From Comamonas testosteroni (GTDB lineage Bacteria > Pseudomonadota > Gammaproteobacteria > Burkholderiales > Burkholderiaceae_C), in contig NZ_CP043568.1 in NCBI RefSeq assembly GCF_014076415.1, positions 5,879,464 to 5,943,463 of the forward strand: a stretch of 64,000 nucleotides of DNA, written 5' to 3'. The notes under the pieces are model-generated. The model searched no databases. It was not told the DNA's origin and saw nothing but the letters and a program-made list of their open reading frames with translations. The position numbers were made by a program, and so were the translations under genes. Positions 29,620 to 39,105 of the stretch are shown piece by piece; the first letter of the stretch is position 1, and every line of letters begins with the position of its first letter.

Positions 29620-30504
29620 ATGCCTTCGTTCACGCCCAAACAGCTCATTCTTCTCGTTCTGCTCACCATCGTCTGGGGCCTGAACTGGCCGGTGATGAAG
29701 CTCGGCGTGCAGCATTTTCCGCCGCTGAGCTTTCGCATGGTCAGCATGTGGATAGGCCTGCCGATTCTGGCCCTGCTTGTGATCAGCCAGCGCTTGCCGC
29801 TGAACATACCGCGCAGCTACTGGGGCCAGCTGGCCAAGCTCACGCTGTTCAATATGGTGCTCTGGCACTGCCTGATCATCATTGCCATCCCCACGCTGTC
29901 CAGCGGGCGCGCGGCGATTCTGGGCTACACCATGCCCATCTTCTCGGCCGTGTTCGGCAGCCTGTTCTTCAAGGACAGGCTGGGCGCACGCGCCTGGGCC
30001 GGCGTGGGAGCAGCCTTCGCCGGCGTGCTGCTGCTGCTGTGGCATGAGGTTGGCGCTCTGGGCAGCAAGCCCCTGGGCGTGATGCTGATGCTGATCGCCG
30101 CCGCCGGCTGGGCCTGGGGCACGCAGCTGCTGCGCCGTACCGAGGCACCGGTGCCGCTGATGACGCTGTCGCTGTGGATGGTGGCCATCACCACCGTGGT
30201 GCTGACCGTGCTGGCCTTTGTTTTCGAGCGCCAGCAATGGCATATGCCCGACCAGAGCGCCCTGGCTGCCATCGCTTTCAATGGTGTGCTGGTGCTGGGC
30301 TTTGCCCAGGCCGTGTGGTTCTATCTGGCCCGCAGCCTGCCGCCCGTGGCCTCCACGCTGAGCGTGATGATGATTCCGGTGCTCGGCGTTTTTGTGGGCG
30401 CCTGGTGGCTGGGCGAGGTCTTGCACTGGCAGGACTGGACTGCCGTCTGCCTGATGGTGGTGGCAATTGCTTCGGTGCTCTGGCCTGCCAAAAGCAGCCG
30501 TTAG
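29620..30504 (+). CDS. EamA/DMT-family transporter
   Basis: The 294-aa protein has ten predicted membrane helices in two EamA repeats (about 5-135 and 150-285). The first repeat carries LLTIVWGLNWPVMKLGVQHFPPL, the standard EamA start, and the second the PVASTLSVMMIPVLGVFVGAWWLGE motif. Members export amino acids or other metabolites; the substrate is not predictable. It converges with the DHFR-like gene: their stop codons overlap by 4 bp (CTAA/TTAG). GGGGGAGATAATCCAGCCCC precedes the start codon, and the promoter must lie within or near repeat copy 3. Confidence 0.9.
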   Translation: MPSFTPKQLILLVLLTIVWGLNWPVMKLGVQHFPPLSFRMVSMWIGLPILALLVISQRLPLNIPRSYWGQLAKLTLFNMVLWHCLIIIAIPTLSSGRAAILGYTMPIFSAVFGSLFFKDRLGARAWAGVGAAFAGVLLLLWHEVGALGSKPLGVMLMLIAAAGWAWGTQLLRRTEAPVPLMTLSLWMVAITTVVLTVLAFVFERQQWHMPDQSALAAIAFNGVLVLGFAQAVWFYLARSLPPVASTLSVMMIPVLGVFVGAWWLGEVLHWQDWTAVCLMVVAIASVLWPAKSSR

Positions 30505-31070
30505 TTCGCAGGTGGCTGCGTTTTGCACACGGTGTAGCGCAGCTCGGCCATTCCCGGGCCCATCTGCTGCACGGACTGCAGCTGCAGCACGGGACTCAGT
30601 ACGCGGCGCGGGAACAAAGGCTTGCCACGGCCCAGAGTGGCCGAACCGATCTGCACAATCACCTCGTCCAGCAGGCCCGCGTCATGGAACTGACCTGCCA
30701 GATCTCCACCCCCCACGATCCAGATGTTCCTGTCGCCGGCTGCAGCCCTCATGCCTGCCAGCACGGGCCGCACATCGCCGCTGACAAAACGCACATCGGC
30801 TCCCTCTATCAACGGCAGCTGGCGGCTGGAGAAGACCCAGGCAGGCTGCGCATAAGGCCAGGCCGCGCCGGTTTCCCGCTTCACAGCATCGGCGTTGCGG
30901 ACCATCCACTCATAGGTGGACGAGCCCATGGCCAGCGCACCGACCTGTGCAATAAAGCCCGGATAGCTGGACTCCGTCAGACTGCCCAGGGGAAACAGCC
31001 AGTCCAGGGAGTCGTCCTCGGTGGCAAGAAAGCCGTCCAGGCTGGAAGCGGTGTAGTACTGGGTCTTCAT
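30501..31070 (-). CDS. Dihydrofolate-reductase-like (RibD C-terminal family) protein
   Basis: The 189-aa protein begins MKTQYYTASSLDGFLATEDDSLDWL. It matches the RibD_C/DHFR-like family: the substrate loop TASSLDGFLA, MGSSTYEWM (about 49-57), and the NADPH-binding IWIVGGGDLAGQF (about 116-128). Members are often annotated as dihydrofolate or pyrimidine reductases, but physiological substrates are mostly unknown. It ends 4 bp inside the 3' end of the convergent DMT gene. No riboflavin or folate genes adjoin it. Confidence 0.88.
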   Translation of the reverse strand: MKTQYYTASSLDGFLATEDDSLDWLFPLGSLTESSYPGFIAQVGALAMGSSTYEWMVRNADAVKRETGAAWPYAQPAWVFSSRQLPLIEGADVRFVSGDVRPVLAGMRAAAGDRNIWIVGGGDLAGQFHDAGLLDEVIVQIGSATLGRGKPLFPRRVLSPVLQLQSVQQMGPGMAELRYTVCKTQPPAN

Positions 31071-31186
31071 GATGGGCTGTAGTTTGCCTTGAAGGCGCTG
31101 ACTCGGTTGGTTACAGGCCCGCTATCGAGAAAAATCAGTCTCGGTAGCATCCACCATTGCGGCGCTACAGCGCCTCAAAAGGCCTC

Positions 31187-31621
31187 TTACTGTGCCGGGG
31201 GCAGATTCCGTGCCGTGGCCAGCATGGTGGCGCACAGCAGCTCCTGTCCTTCGCGGCAGGAAAACACATCCGCCCGGGCCACTGTCAGCAGCTTGCTGGC
31301 CTGGATGACGCGGCCACGTGCCAGCAAGCTCGTGCCATTGGCCGCCGCCAGGTATTTGATGCTGCAGTCGATCGTGGCATTGAACCAGCCAGTCGGCAGC
31401 AGCGTCCCTGCCGCCGATACTGCGGCAAAGTCTGCGACGGCAAAGACCGGCGTTGCCTGCAACTGGCCGGGCTTGAAACTCAGACTTTCCTGGTAGGGCA
31501 GACAGAGATCGACCTCGCCCGGCTCTATGCGCTCAAAGCGCAGTTGCAGCATCTGCGCCACTGGCATGGACAGCACCAACGCCCTGATATCTCGGGCAAA
31601 GTGTTCGTTCTGCGGTGTCAT
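31187..31621 (-). CDS. Hotdog-fold (PaaI-type) thioesterase family protein
   Basis: The 144-aa protein starts MTPQNEHFARDIRALVLSMP and has the hotdog-fold pattern: a central helix region (PVFAVADFAAVSAAGTLLP, about residues 57-75), then GWFNATIDCSIKYLAAANG and LLARGRVIQASKLLTVARADVF. This suggests an acyl-CoA thioesterase or related hydrolase; the substrate is unknown. The ATG (31621) shares its A with the TGA stop of the upstream MerR gene, and AGGAGG eight bases upstream lies inside that gene, so the two are translationally coupled. Confidence 0.85.
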   Translation of the reverse strand: MTPQNEHFARDIRALVLSMPVAQMLQLRFERIEPGEVDLCLPYQESLSFKPGQLQATPVFAVADFAAVSAAGTLLPTGWFNATIDCSIKYLAAANGTSLLARGRVIQASKLLTVARADVFSCREGQELLCATMLATARNLPPAQ

Positions 31622-32055
31622 CACTTCCTCCTGCTCCGGCCGGATGAACCGGCCTCGTCACTGCCGCGCGCACGAACACGCGGAAATCCTGGCTTCGAGG
31701 CTGGCTGCGGCTCGCGCTCGCCGAACCATGCGATATGTGAAACCAGGTGCTTGCGCAGTGCGCGCCGCTGGGCAATCTCCGCATCCAGTTCGGCAATGCG
31801 CTCCGCAAGCCTGGCAATCATCTGGGCTGCCGTCAGTGTCTTGCGACGATAGGCCGGCAGCACTTCGGCGATCTGCGCCAGAGAGAAGCCACATTGCCGC
31901 GACATGGCGATGAATCGCAGCTCGCGGATCACGCTGTCATCGAACTCGCGGTAGCCGGATGGGCGCCGACTGGCGGCAATCAGGCCCAGACTCTCATAGT
32001 GGCGAATGGCGTGCACGGACACACCCGACAGGCTGGCAAGTTCCGATATCTGCAT
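31621..32055 (-). CDS. MerR-family transcriptional regulator
   Basis: The 144-aa protein starts MQISELASLSGVSVHAIRHYESLGL, the classic MerR winged helix (residues 1-70, including RRPSGYREFD and the R-x-L-x-F-I pattern). A coiled-coil dimerisation helix (about 78-115, LAERIAELDAEIAQRRALRKHL) follows, then a basic tail. There is no cysteine cluster for metal sensing, so an organic effector is more likely. The upstream part of the ORF contains the TerC terminator and is not coding. It is coupled by a 1-nt stop/start overlap to the hotdog gene, which is probably its target or partner. Confidence 0.88.
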   Translation of the reverse strand: MQISELASLSGVSVHAIRHYESLGLIAASRRPSGYREFDDSVIRELRFIAMSRQCGFSLAQIAEVLPAYRRKTLTAAQMIARLAERIAELDAEIAQRRALRKHLVSHIAWFGEREPQPASKPGFPRVRARGSDEAGSSGRSRRK

Positions 32056-32135
32056 GGCGACAAGGCTAACAAGCCTGGGGTTACACGAAGGTTGGAAGCC
32101 ATGGTCACACAGTTTGTCGTCCGTGCTGCGGCCAT

Positions 32136-32170
32136 AAAAAAACGCACCGTGGAACCACGGTGCGTTTTTT
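32136..32170 (-). terminator. Terminator of the second TerC gene
   Basis: AAAAAACGCACCGTGG and CCACGGTGCGTTTTTT form a 16-bp perfect palindrome with a two-base centre. Read leftward it follows the TerC stop by 22 bp and ends in T7. Confidence 0.9.
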
Positions 32171-32191
32171 GGGGAAAGACTTCCGGGGCGA

Positions 32192-32884
32192 TCAGGCCGC
32201 GGCGACTTCCTTCTTGATAGAGCGTGCCTGCATGAACTTGCCCAGTCCGACCACCAGCACGGCGCCCGCTGCAGCAGCGGCATAGTGCAGCCAGGGGTGA
32301 GCCATGGTGTAGCCATGCAGCAGGTTGTCGTTGACGATGGTCTCGCCACCCACCCAGCCGATCAGCGCCGCGCCCAGCGTGACGATGACGGGGAAGCGCT
32401 CCATGAGCTTGATCATCAGCGTGGAGCCGAAGATCACCAGGGGAATGGAGATGGCCAGGCCCAGGATCAGCAGCACCATATTGCCCTGGGCGGTGGCGGC
32501 CACGGCAATCACGTTGTCCAGGCTCATCACCAGGTCGGCGATCAGGATGGTACGGATGGCGGTCATCATGGAGCCATGGCCCTTGGACTCGCCCTCGCCG
32601 TCTTCGTCGCCAGTCAGCAGCTGATAGCCGATCCACAGCAGCAGGCAGCCGCCCACGACCTGCAGGAAGGAGAGCTCCAGCAGCTTGGCAGCCACCACGG
32701 TCAGCACGATACGCAGCACCACGGCGGCGCCGGAGCCGAACATGATGGCTTTCTTTTGCTGTTCAGGGGGAAGAGAGCGCGCGGCCAATGCGATGACCAC
32801 GGCGTTGTCGCCGGAGAGGATGATGTTGATCCAGATGATCTTCACCAGGCCGATCCAGAAATCGGCGCTATTGAGCATTTCCAT
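32192..32884 (-). CDS. TerC family membrane protein (second paralogue)
   Basis: The 230-aa protein starts MEMLNSADFWIGLVKIIW, with about seven membrane helices and both TerC motifs: ILSGDNAVVIALAARSLPPEQ (first acidic helix) and ADLVMSLDNVIAVAATAQGN (second). It is of the same YjbE/Alx-like type as the protein encoded at 10562-11317, but its short leader (145 bp to the sucD stop) has no yybP-ykoY riboswitch. A role in Mn2+ or another metal's membrane handling is inferred from family. The longer ORF upstream of 32884 reads through a stem-loop and is rejected. Confidence 0.92.
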   Translation of the reverse strand: MEMLNSADFWIGLVKIIWINIILSGDNAVVIALAARSLPPEQQKKAIMFGSGAAVVLRIVLTVVAAKLLELSFLQVVGGCLLLWIGYQLLTGDEDGEGESKGHGSMMTAIRTILIADLVMSLDNVIAVAATAQGNMVLLILGLAISIPLVIFGSTLMIKLMERFPVIVTLGAALIGWVGGETIVNDNLLHGYTMAHPWLHYAAAAAGAVLVVGLGKFMQARSIKKEVAAA

Positions 32885-32907
32885 GATGACTCCACTGTTT
32901 TGAATAT

Positions 32908-32933
32908 GAAAGCGCCGCATTGCGCGGCGCTTT
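32908..32933 (-). terminator. Stem-loop after sucCD
   Basis: GAAAGCGCCGC (32908-32918) pairs with GCGGCGCTTTC (32923-32933). On the minus strand it lies about 97 bp past the sucD stop and 24 bp before the TerC ATG. The T-run is weak on the minus strand (CATATTC), stronger on the plus strand (TTTCTTTT). It is probably the sucCD 3' boundary or an attenuator. Confidence 0.65.
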
Positions 32934-33029
32934 CTTTTAAGAGTGGAGGCAGTGTAGGGCGCGAAGCCCATCTTGCCAGTTCGTAATACTGCGTAAATTC
33001 AACGCTGTATCACGAACTTTTGCACTGGC

Positions 33030-33929
33030 TTACTTCTTCAGCAGGCCTTGCAGCAGGCGACCCATTTCGGAAGGGTTGCGGGTGATGGTGAAGCCGCACT
33101 CTTCCATGATGGCCAGCTTGGCGTCAGCCGTGTCGGCACCGCCGGAGATCAGGGCACCTGCGTGGCCCATGCGCTTGCCGGGAGGCGCAGTCACGCCAGC
33201 GATGAAGCCCACGATAGGCTTCTTCATGTTGGCCTTGCACCACTGGGCAGCTTCAGCTTCGTCGGGACCGCCGATTTCACCGATCATGATCACGGCATCG
33301 GTGTCGGGATCGTCGTTGAAAGCGCGCATCACGTCGATGTGCTTCAGACCGTTGATGGGGTCGCCACCGATACCGACGGCGGAGGACTGGCCAATGCCCA
33401 GTTCGGTCAGCTGAGCCACGGCTTCGTAAGTCAGCGTGCCGGAACGGGACACCACGCCCACGCGGCCCTTCTTGTGGATGTGACCGGGCATGATGCCGAT
33501 CTTGATTTCGTCAGGCGTGATCAGACCGGGGCAGTTGGGGCCCAGCAGCAGGGTCTTCTTGCCGCCGGCAGCTTCCTTGGCCTTCATCTTGTTGCGCACT
33601 TCCAGCATGTCGCGAACGGGGATGCCTTCGGTGATGCAGATGGCCAGGTCCAGATCGGCTTCAACGGCTTCCCAGATGGCAGCAGCAGCGCCTGCGGGAG
33701 GCACATAGATCACGGACACGGTAGCGCCGGTTTCCTTGGCAGCGTCCTTGACGGAACCAAAGATTGGGATGTCGAAAATCTTTTCGCCAGCCTTCTTGGG
33801 GTTCACGCCTGCCACGAAGCAGTTCTTGCCGTTCGCGTATTCCTGGCACTTTTCAGTGTGGAACTGACCGGTCTTGCCAGTAATGCCCTGGGTGATGACC
33901 TTGGTGTCTTTGTTGATAAAGATCGACAT
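33030..33929 (-). CDS. sucD: Succinyl-CoA synthetase, alpha subunit
   Basis: The 299-aa protein starts MSIFINKDTKVITQGITGKTG. The CoA-binding Rossmann domain (1-125) is followed by the ligase domain with the phosphohistidine loop GHAGALISGGADTADAKLA near residue 248. Together with SucB-like beta subunit SucC it interconverts succinyl-CoA and succinate, making ATP or GTP in the TCA cycle. It lies 20 bp after sucC on the same strand (operon). Length and motifs are standard. Confidence 0.97.
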   Translation of the reverse strand: MSIFINKDTKVITQGITGKTGQFHTEKCQEYANGKNCFVAGVNPKKAGEKIFDIPIFGSVKDAAKETGATVSVIYVPPAGAAAAIWEAVEADLDLAICITEGIPVRDMLEVRNKMKAKEAAGGKKTLLLGPNCPGLITPDEIKIGIMPGHIHKKGRVGVVSRSGTLTYEAVAQLTELGIGQSSAVGIGGDPINGLKHIDVMRAFNDDPDTDAVIMIGEIGGPDEAEAAQWCKANMKKPIVGFIAGVTAPPGKRMGHAGALISGGADTADAKLAIMEECGFTITRNPSEMGRLLQGLLKK

Positions 33930-33949
33930 GTTTCTATCTCCGGGGCGTA

Positions 33950-35110
<1,161 letters not shown>

Positions 35111-35582
35111 GACTTTGTCTCTCTGAACTGAGGGGAAATACCCGCTTGCCACCGACTCGGGGGAGCCTGGCCATCGGGTTCATATGACATGGCGAGCAGG
35201 AATGTACCATGCTGCACCGCGCAAAACGACACCTGAACATGCGCAGAATCCACAATTTCACGCAACTTTGTCGTGTTCCTGAAACAGCTGCAATGCCTTG
35301 AATTCTTTAGGGAAATTATTCCTACACGATATCTTTTCTTCCCGCAACTTTCTTATGTCTTATATACGAGTTAAGGACATTGAAGCAGCGGCTGGCAATG
35401 TGCTGACAACCGCGAATAGCTGCTACGTCTACTGGGCCATTCGCGCAGGACTTGCCTAAAAGACAGGCAGTGCACATCCCTGACGAGATTCAAGGACAAT
35501 CACCGCTCGGAAAGCGGCAATGGTGCCGCAGGCAGCGGCATAGAAACCAAGAAATGCGCGCGCCGGTGCAGGAGAAAATGCA
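35111..35582. other. Divergent intergenic region between sucC and argC
   Basis: 472 bp of AT-richer DNA, expected to hold both promoters. It contains a 17-bp near-palindrome, TAGGGAAATTATTCCTA (35308-35324), which resembles sites bound by NarL/BvgA-type response regulators. A 34-codon open frame (35355-35459, starting MSYIRVKDIE) has no Shine-Dalgarno and I do not call it a gene. Nothing else is supported. Confidence 0.55.
35308..35324. promoter_or_regulatory. Near-palindromic candidate regulator site
   Basis: TAGGGAAATTATTCCTA has outer TAGG/CCTA arms with AA/TT inside. Inverted TTTCCTA-type heptads are known binding elements of BvgA and other NarL-family response regulators. The regulator and target here are unknown; it lies 275 bp upstream of argC and about 198 bp upstream of sucC. 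Confidence 0.3.
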
Positions 35583-36515
35583 ATGGCAAAAGTCTTTATT
35601 GACGGAGAAGCAGGAACCACGGGTCTGCAGATCCGTGATCGTCTGGTCGATTTTGCAGGTGTGGAACTGGTCAGCATCGACCCCGCACTGCGCAAGGACC
35701 CGGCCGCCAAACGCTCTCTGATTGCCGGTGTGGATCTGGTCATCCTCTGCCTGCATGACGATGCCGCCCGTGAAACGGCAGCCATGGTGGACTCCATCAC
35801 CGCCGAAACCGGCCGCGCCATCAAGATCATCGACGCCTCCACCGCCCATCGCACGGCCGCAGGCTGGGTCTACGGCTTCCCAGAACTGCGTGCCGGCCAG
35901 CTCGACGCAGTGAAGAACGCCACCCGCGTCTCCAACCCCGGCTGCTACGCCACGGGCGCCATCGCCCTGCTGGCACCGCTGGTGGCTGCCGGCCTGATTC
36001 CCGCCGACTACCCCGTGAGCCTGCCCTCCGTGTCCGGCTACACCGGCGGCGGCCGCACCATGATCGAAGCCTATGAAGGCGGTGATGCCGCCCCTTACGA
36101 GGCCTACGCGCTGGGCCTGTCGCACAAGCACATTCCCGAAATCCTGCACTACACCGGCATGACCCGCCGCCCCGTGTTCATCCCCGCCGTGAGCAACTTT
36201 GCCCAGGGCATGCTGGTGCAGCTGCCGCTGCACCTGGATCTGCTGCCCGGCGCACCCAAGGCCGCCGACCTGCACGATGCACTGGCCAGCCATTACGCCC
36301 AGACCAACACCAGCGCCAACTGGGTCAGCGTGCTGCCGCCCACGGACGACAACAAGCTGGCCGCCGACACCCTGGCCAATACCAACAAGCTGGAGTTGCG
36401 CGTGTTTGCCAACGAGCAATACCGCCAGGCCGTGCTGATCGCGCGTCTGGACAATCTGGGCAAGGGTGCCAGCGGCGCCGCCGTGCAGAACCTGCAGATC
36501 ATGCTGGGTCTCTGA
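35583..36515 (+). CDS. argC: N-acetyl-gamma-glutamyl-phosphate reductase, short (type 2) form
   Basis: The 310-aa protein starts [21 protein letters not shown], the hallmark of the short AGPR type 2 group, with catalytic Cys121 in [14 protein letters not shown] and the [14 protein letters not shown] loop. It reduces N-acetylglutamyl phosphate in arginine synthesis. AGGAG lies eight bases before the ATG. No other arg genes adjoin. A strong terminator follows. Confidence 0.95.
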   Translation: MAKVFIDGEAGTTGLQIRDRLVDFAGVELVSIDPALRKDPAAKRSLIAGVDLVILCLHDDAARETAAMVDSITAETGRAIKIIDASTAHRTAAGWVYGFPELRAGQLDAVKNATRVSNPGCYATGAIALLAPLVAAGLIPADYPVSLPSVSGYTGGGRTMIEAYEGGDAAPYEAYALGLSHKHIPEILHYTGMTRRPVFIPAVSNFAQGMLVQLPLHLDLLPGAPKAADLHDALASHYAQTNTSANWVSVLPPTDDNKLAADTLANTNKLELRVFANEQYRQAVLIARLDNLGKGASGAAVQNLQIMLGL

Positions 36516-36536
36516 ACACGCCCCGCATCTGCTGAA

Positions 36537-36556
36537 ACGGCCCTAAGGGCCGTTTT
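36537..36556 (+). terminator. argC terminator
   Basis: AACGGCCC, TAA loop, GGGCCGTTTTTT, starting 22 bp after the argC stop. Compact perfect stem with a T6 tail. Confidence 0.92.
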
Positions 36557-36715
36557 TTATTGACTTCGCGGCGACGATCAGCACTTGGCCCCGCTCCGGA
36601 CAAACAATAAAATCAATAGCTTGCAGCGCTCTTCAGCCAAGGAGTTCAATGCAGAAGATGCATCGAATCATTGTCTATATTGCGCACAGAGCTCCTGTTT
36701 TAAAAGCGCATCCTC

Positions 36716-37636
36716 ATGAACCCCACTGAAGCCGCCGCCCGGCGTGCCACGCTCATCGGCCTGCTGGCCGTGCTCTGCTGGAGCTGCACCGTGGGCCTGA
36801 TGCGTGCCGTGGCCGAGCCGCTGGGCGCCGTCGGCGGCGCGGCCTGCCTCTACACCATGGCCGCCATCTGCATTGCCGCAGCACGCGGGCGCAAAGGCTG
36901 GCGCGAGCTGGCACGCTGGCGCAGCATGCACCCTGCCTATCTCTGGGGCTGCGGCCTGCTGTTCGTGGTCTATGAAATCTGCCTGTCCGTAGCCGTGGGC
37001 CTGGCCCACGACCGCAGCCAGGCCATGGAAATCGGGCTCATCAACTATCTCTGGCCCAGCCTCACCATCGTGCTGGCTGTGCTGTGCGGCCAGCAGGCGG
37101 CTCGCTGGTGGCTGTGGCCAGGCGTGCTGATCTGCCTGTGGGGTCTGGCGCGCGTGCTGGGCGGCGACAGCTTCAGCCTGCCGGTCATGTGGAGCCATGT
37201 GCTGGGCAACCCGCTGGCCTATGGCATGGGTTTTGCGGCCGCCCTGCTCTGGCCGACCTACTCGCTGCTGGCGCGCCGCTATGGCGCAGGCTTCAACGCC
37301 GTAGGCCTGTTCGTGACTTGGACTGCCATCGCACTGTGGCTCAAATGGCTGATGCTGGGCGAGCCACAGCCCATGCTCTGGACCTGGCCGACCGCCGGCC
37401 AGGTCTTGCTGGTCGGGGCGCTCACGGCACTGGGCTACAGCTGCTGGGAGCACGGCATCCAGCATGGCAAGCTGGCCCTGCTGGCTGCGGCGTCCTATTT
37501 CACGCCCGTGCTCTCGGCGCTGATGGCCAGCGCCCTGCTGCAGGTGCTGCCGGGCTGGAGCTTCTGGCAAGGCGTGGCACTGGTAACGCTGGGTTCGCTG
37601 GTCTGCTGGTGGGCAACGCGCAGCAGCCGGGATTAG
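36716..37636 (+). CDS. YddG-like DMT exporter
   Basis: The 306-aa protein has ten membrane segments in two EamA halves. Its sequence pattern (LAVLCWSCTVGLMRAVAEPLG at the start, MEIGLINYLWPSLTIVLAVL near 108, AASYFTPVLSALMASALL near 262) is that of YddG-type aromatic amino acid/metabolite exporters. The physiological substrate is inference. It lies 201 bp after argC, past the terminator and one copy of the short AATAGC..GCGCT motif (36611-36630), so it has its own promoter. It converges with the membrane-protein gene at 37662. Confidence 0.86.
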   Translation: MNPTEAAARRATLIGLLAVLCWSCTVGLMRAVAEPLGAVGGAACLYTMAAICIAAARGRKGWRELARWRSMHPAYLWGCGLLFVVYEICLSVAVGLAHDRSQAMEIGLINYLWPSLTIVLAVLCGQQAARWWLWPGVLICLWGLARVLGGDSFSLPVMWSHVLGNPLAYGMGFAAALLWPTYSLLARRYGAGFNAVGLFVTWTAIALWLKWLMLGEPQPMLWTWPTAGQVLLVGALTALGYSCWEHGIQHGKLALLAAASYFTPVLSALMASALLQVLPGWSFWQGVALVTLGSLVCWWATRSSRD

Positions 37637-37661
37637 GCCGGCACCGCGCCCGCCCGGGCCC

Positions 37662-38396
37662 TCAGACCGTCAGCCAGATGCCCAAGCCGAGCACGGCGGC
37701 ATGCCCGGCCAGCAAGATCCACAGCAGCGTCCAGGGCGGCTCGGTCAGAGCCTGCAGCATCTCCTGGATGCGGGCGCCCAGAAAGGCGCGCAGCGCCGGA
37801 TCGTCCTTGCCGCCTTCGCTGCCCCACTGGGCGCGCGTGTGGCCCCATTCCTCGAGCAGGTCGGCCAGCGGCAGGCGATTGAGCACGCTGCGCACCACGA
37901 ACTGCACGGCACGCCCGTTGCCCACCCAGGGCTGCAGATGCTCCATCGCCGCGCCCACGGTGAGCAGGTCGGCCGCCTTGTGCAGGGCCTGATGGGCACT
38001 GGGCAGGGCCTCGATGCGCTGTGCCAGCATGGCCGCCAGACGCTCGGCCAGGCCCTGGCCGTAGCGCGCCACCAGCTTGCCTGCCGCGCGGGCGCGGCCC
38101 AGCTGCAGACCGACCATGAGGTAGGCGGGGATGATGAAGATCAGCACCACGGCCACCAGCAACGGGGGCGACATCAGCAGGCTGATCACGGCGCCGTAGA
38201 TGCCGGTATGTGCCGAGGCATGAATGCCTTGGCCAGGATCGGCCATCAGGCGGGAGAAATAGAACACGGCCGCGCCGCAGCCCAGCACCAGGGCTAGCAA
38301 GGCACCCAGCATCAGGCCGCCCAGCAGCGATTTGCCGGCACTCAGACCCACGCGCAATGCGGACGGAGTATCAGAATTCGAGGCAGTTGAGGGCAT
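37662..38396 (-). CDS. Hypothetical membrane protein
   Basis: The 244-aa protein has two N-terminal hydrophobic helices (about 24-48 and 68-96), a soluble amphipathic middle (about 100-215; RYGQGLAERLAAMLAQRIEAL and a conserved-looking LPLADLLEEWGHTRAQWG), and a C-terminal helix (about 220-243). I do not recognise the family. It lies 51 bp downstream of recX on the same strand and may be read with recA-recX, but nothing in the sequence ties it to recombination. The start at 38396 is the only reasonable Met. Confidence 0.7.
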   Translation of the reverse strand: MPSTASNSDTPSALRVGLSAGKSLLGGLMLGALLALVLGCGAAVFYFSRLMADPGQGIHASAHTGIYGAVISLLMSPPLLVAVVLIFIIPAYLMVGLQLGRARAAGKLVARYGQGLAERLAAMLAQRIEALPSAHQALHKAADLLTVGAAMEHLQPWVGNGRAVQFVVRSVLNRLPLADLLEEWGHTRAQWGSEGGKDDPALRAFLGARIQEMLQALTEPPWTLLWILLAGHAAVLGLGIWLTV

Positions 38397-38447
38397 GCAT
38401 TGTCCTTTCCATCACGGAGTCAAACGGTCGCCGGCTACGTGCAGTTC

Positions 38448-38924
38448 TCAGCCCGCGTCATCACTTTCGTCGAACGCCGAGTATGGAGCTTCGCGCAAAA
38501 CCCGCGATGCCACGGCAGAAGAAAAGCCGCGCGAAGCCATGAAGCGCAGCTGCTTGGCTTTTTCCTTGATATCGGCAGGCGGCGTACCAAAGCGCTTGCG
38601 CCACAGCTCGCGGGCGCGTTCCAGCTCGGTATCGCGCAGTTGGTCGCTCGCGTTGCGCACCACTTCATCGTCCAGCCCTTTGCTGCGCAACTCCTGCACC
38701 AGCCGCGCCGTGCCAAAGCGACTGGACTTGCTGTGAATGACGGAATCCACCACCCGCTGCACGCTGATGAAGCCGCGCTTTTCCAGCTCGTCGAGAATGG
38801 CCTGCAGGTCATCACCCTCTTCCACATAAGGCGCCAGCTTGCGCTGCAGCTCCAGCCGCGAATGCTCGCGCTGCCCCAGCAGCTTCAGGGCTCGGCCTTT
38901 GAGTGAAAGCTTGGCAAAGCTCAC
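38448..38924 (-). CDS. recX: RecA regulatory protein RecX
   Basis: The 158-aa protein has three tandem three-helix RecX repeats: KLSLKGRALKLLGQREHSRLELQRKL, then ILDELEKRGFISVQRVVDSVI and RLVQELRSKGLDDEVV. RecX modulates RecA filaments. The start is a GTG at 38924 with GGAG seven bases upstream; the frame continues upstream but without homology. It follows recA by 182 bp, with repeat copy 4 in between. Confidence 0.93.
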   Translation of the reverse strand: MSFAKLSLKGRALKLLGQREHSRLELQRKLAPYVEEGDDLQAILDELEKRGFISVQRVVDSVIHSKSSRFGTARLVQELRSKGLDDEVVRNASDQLRDTELERARELWRKRFGTPPADIKEKAKQLRFMASRGFSSAVASRVLREAPYSAFDESDDAG

Positions 38925-39034
38925 GACACATCTCCAGAAACAAAAAGGCGCAGGACGAACCTGCGCAAAGATGGCAAACCTTTTGAGCAATGAGGCCCGC
39001 ACTCAAACACTGGCGCTCACCAAGCCAGGGACAT

Positions 39035-39100
39035 CAAGCAAGGGCCGCATCGCAGCGAGGATGTCGTCCCCTTTCGCGAAAGGCGCATAGCGCCTCAGGG
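39035..39100 (-). repeat. Intergenic GC-rich repeat, copy 4 (3' of recA, short)
   Basis: CAAGCAAGGGCCGCATCGCAGCGAGG ... GAAAGGCGCATAGCGCCTCAGGG. The shortest copy (about 66 bp), lacking the central AGAGAGGGGG block. Its CCTGAGGCGC end faces the recA stop 6 bp away. Confidence 0.75.
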
Positions 39101-39105
39101 AAGAA

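Noticed and set aside
35355..35459. 34-codon ORF upstream of argC
   Set aside because: No ribosome binding site and no family resemblance; kept only as a note in the intergenic entry.
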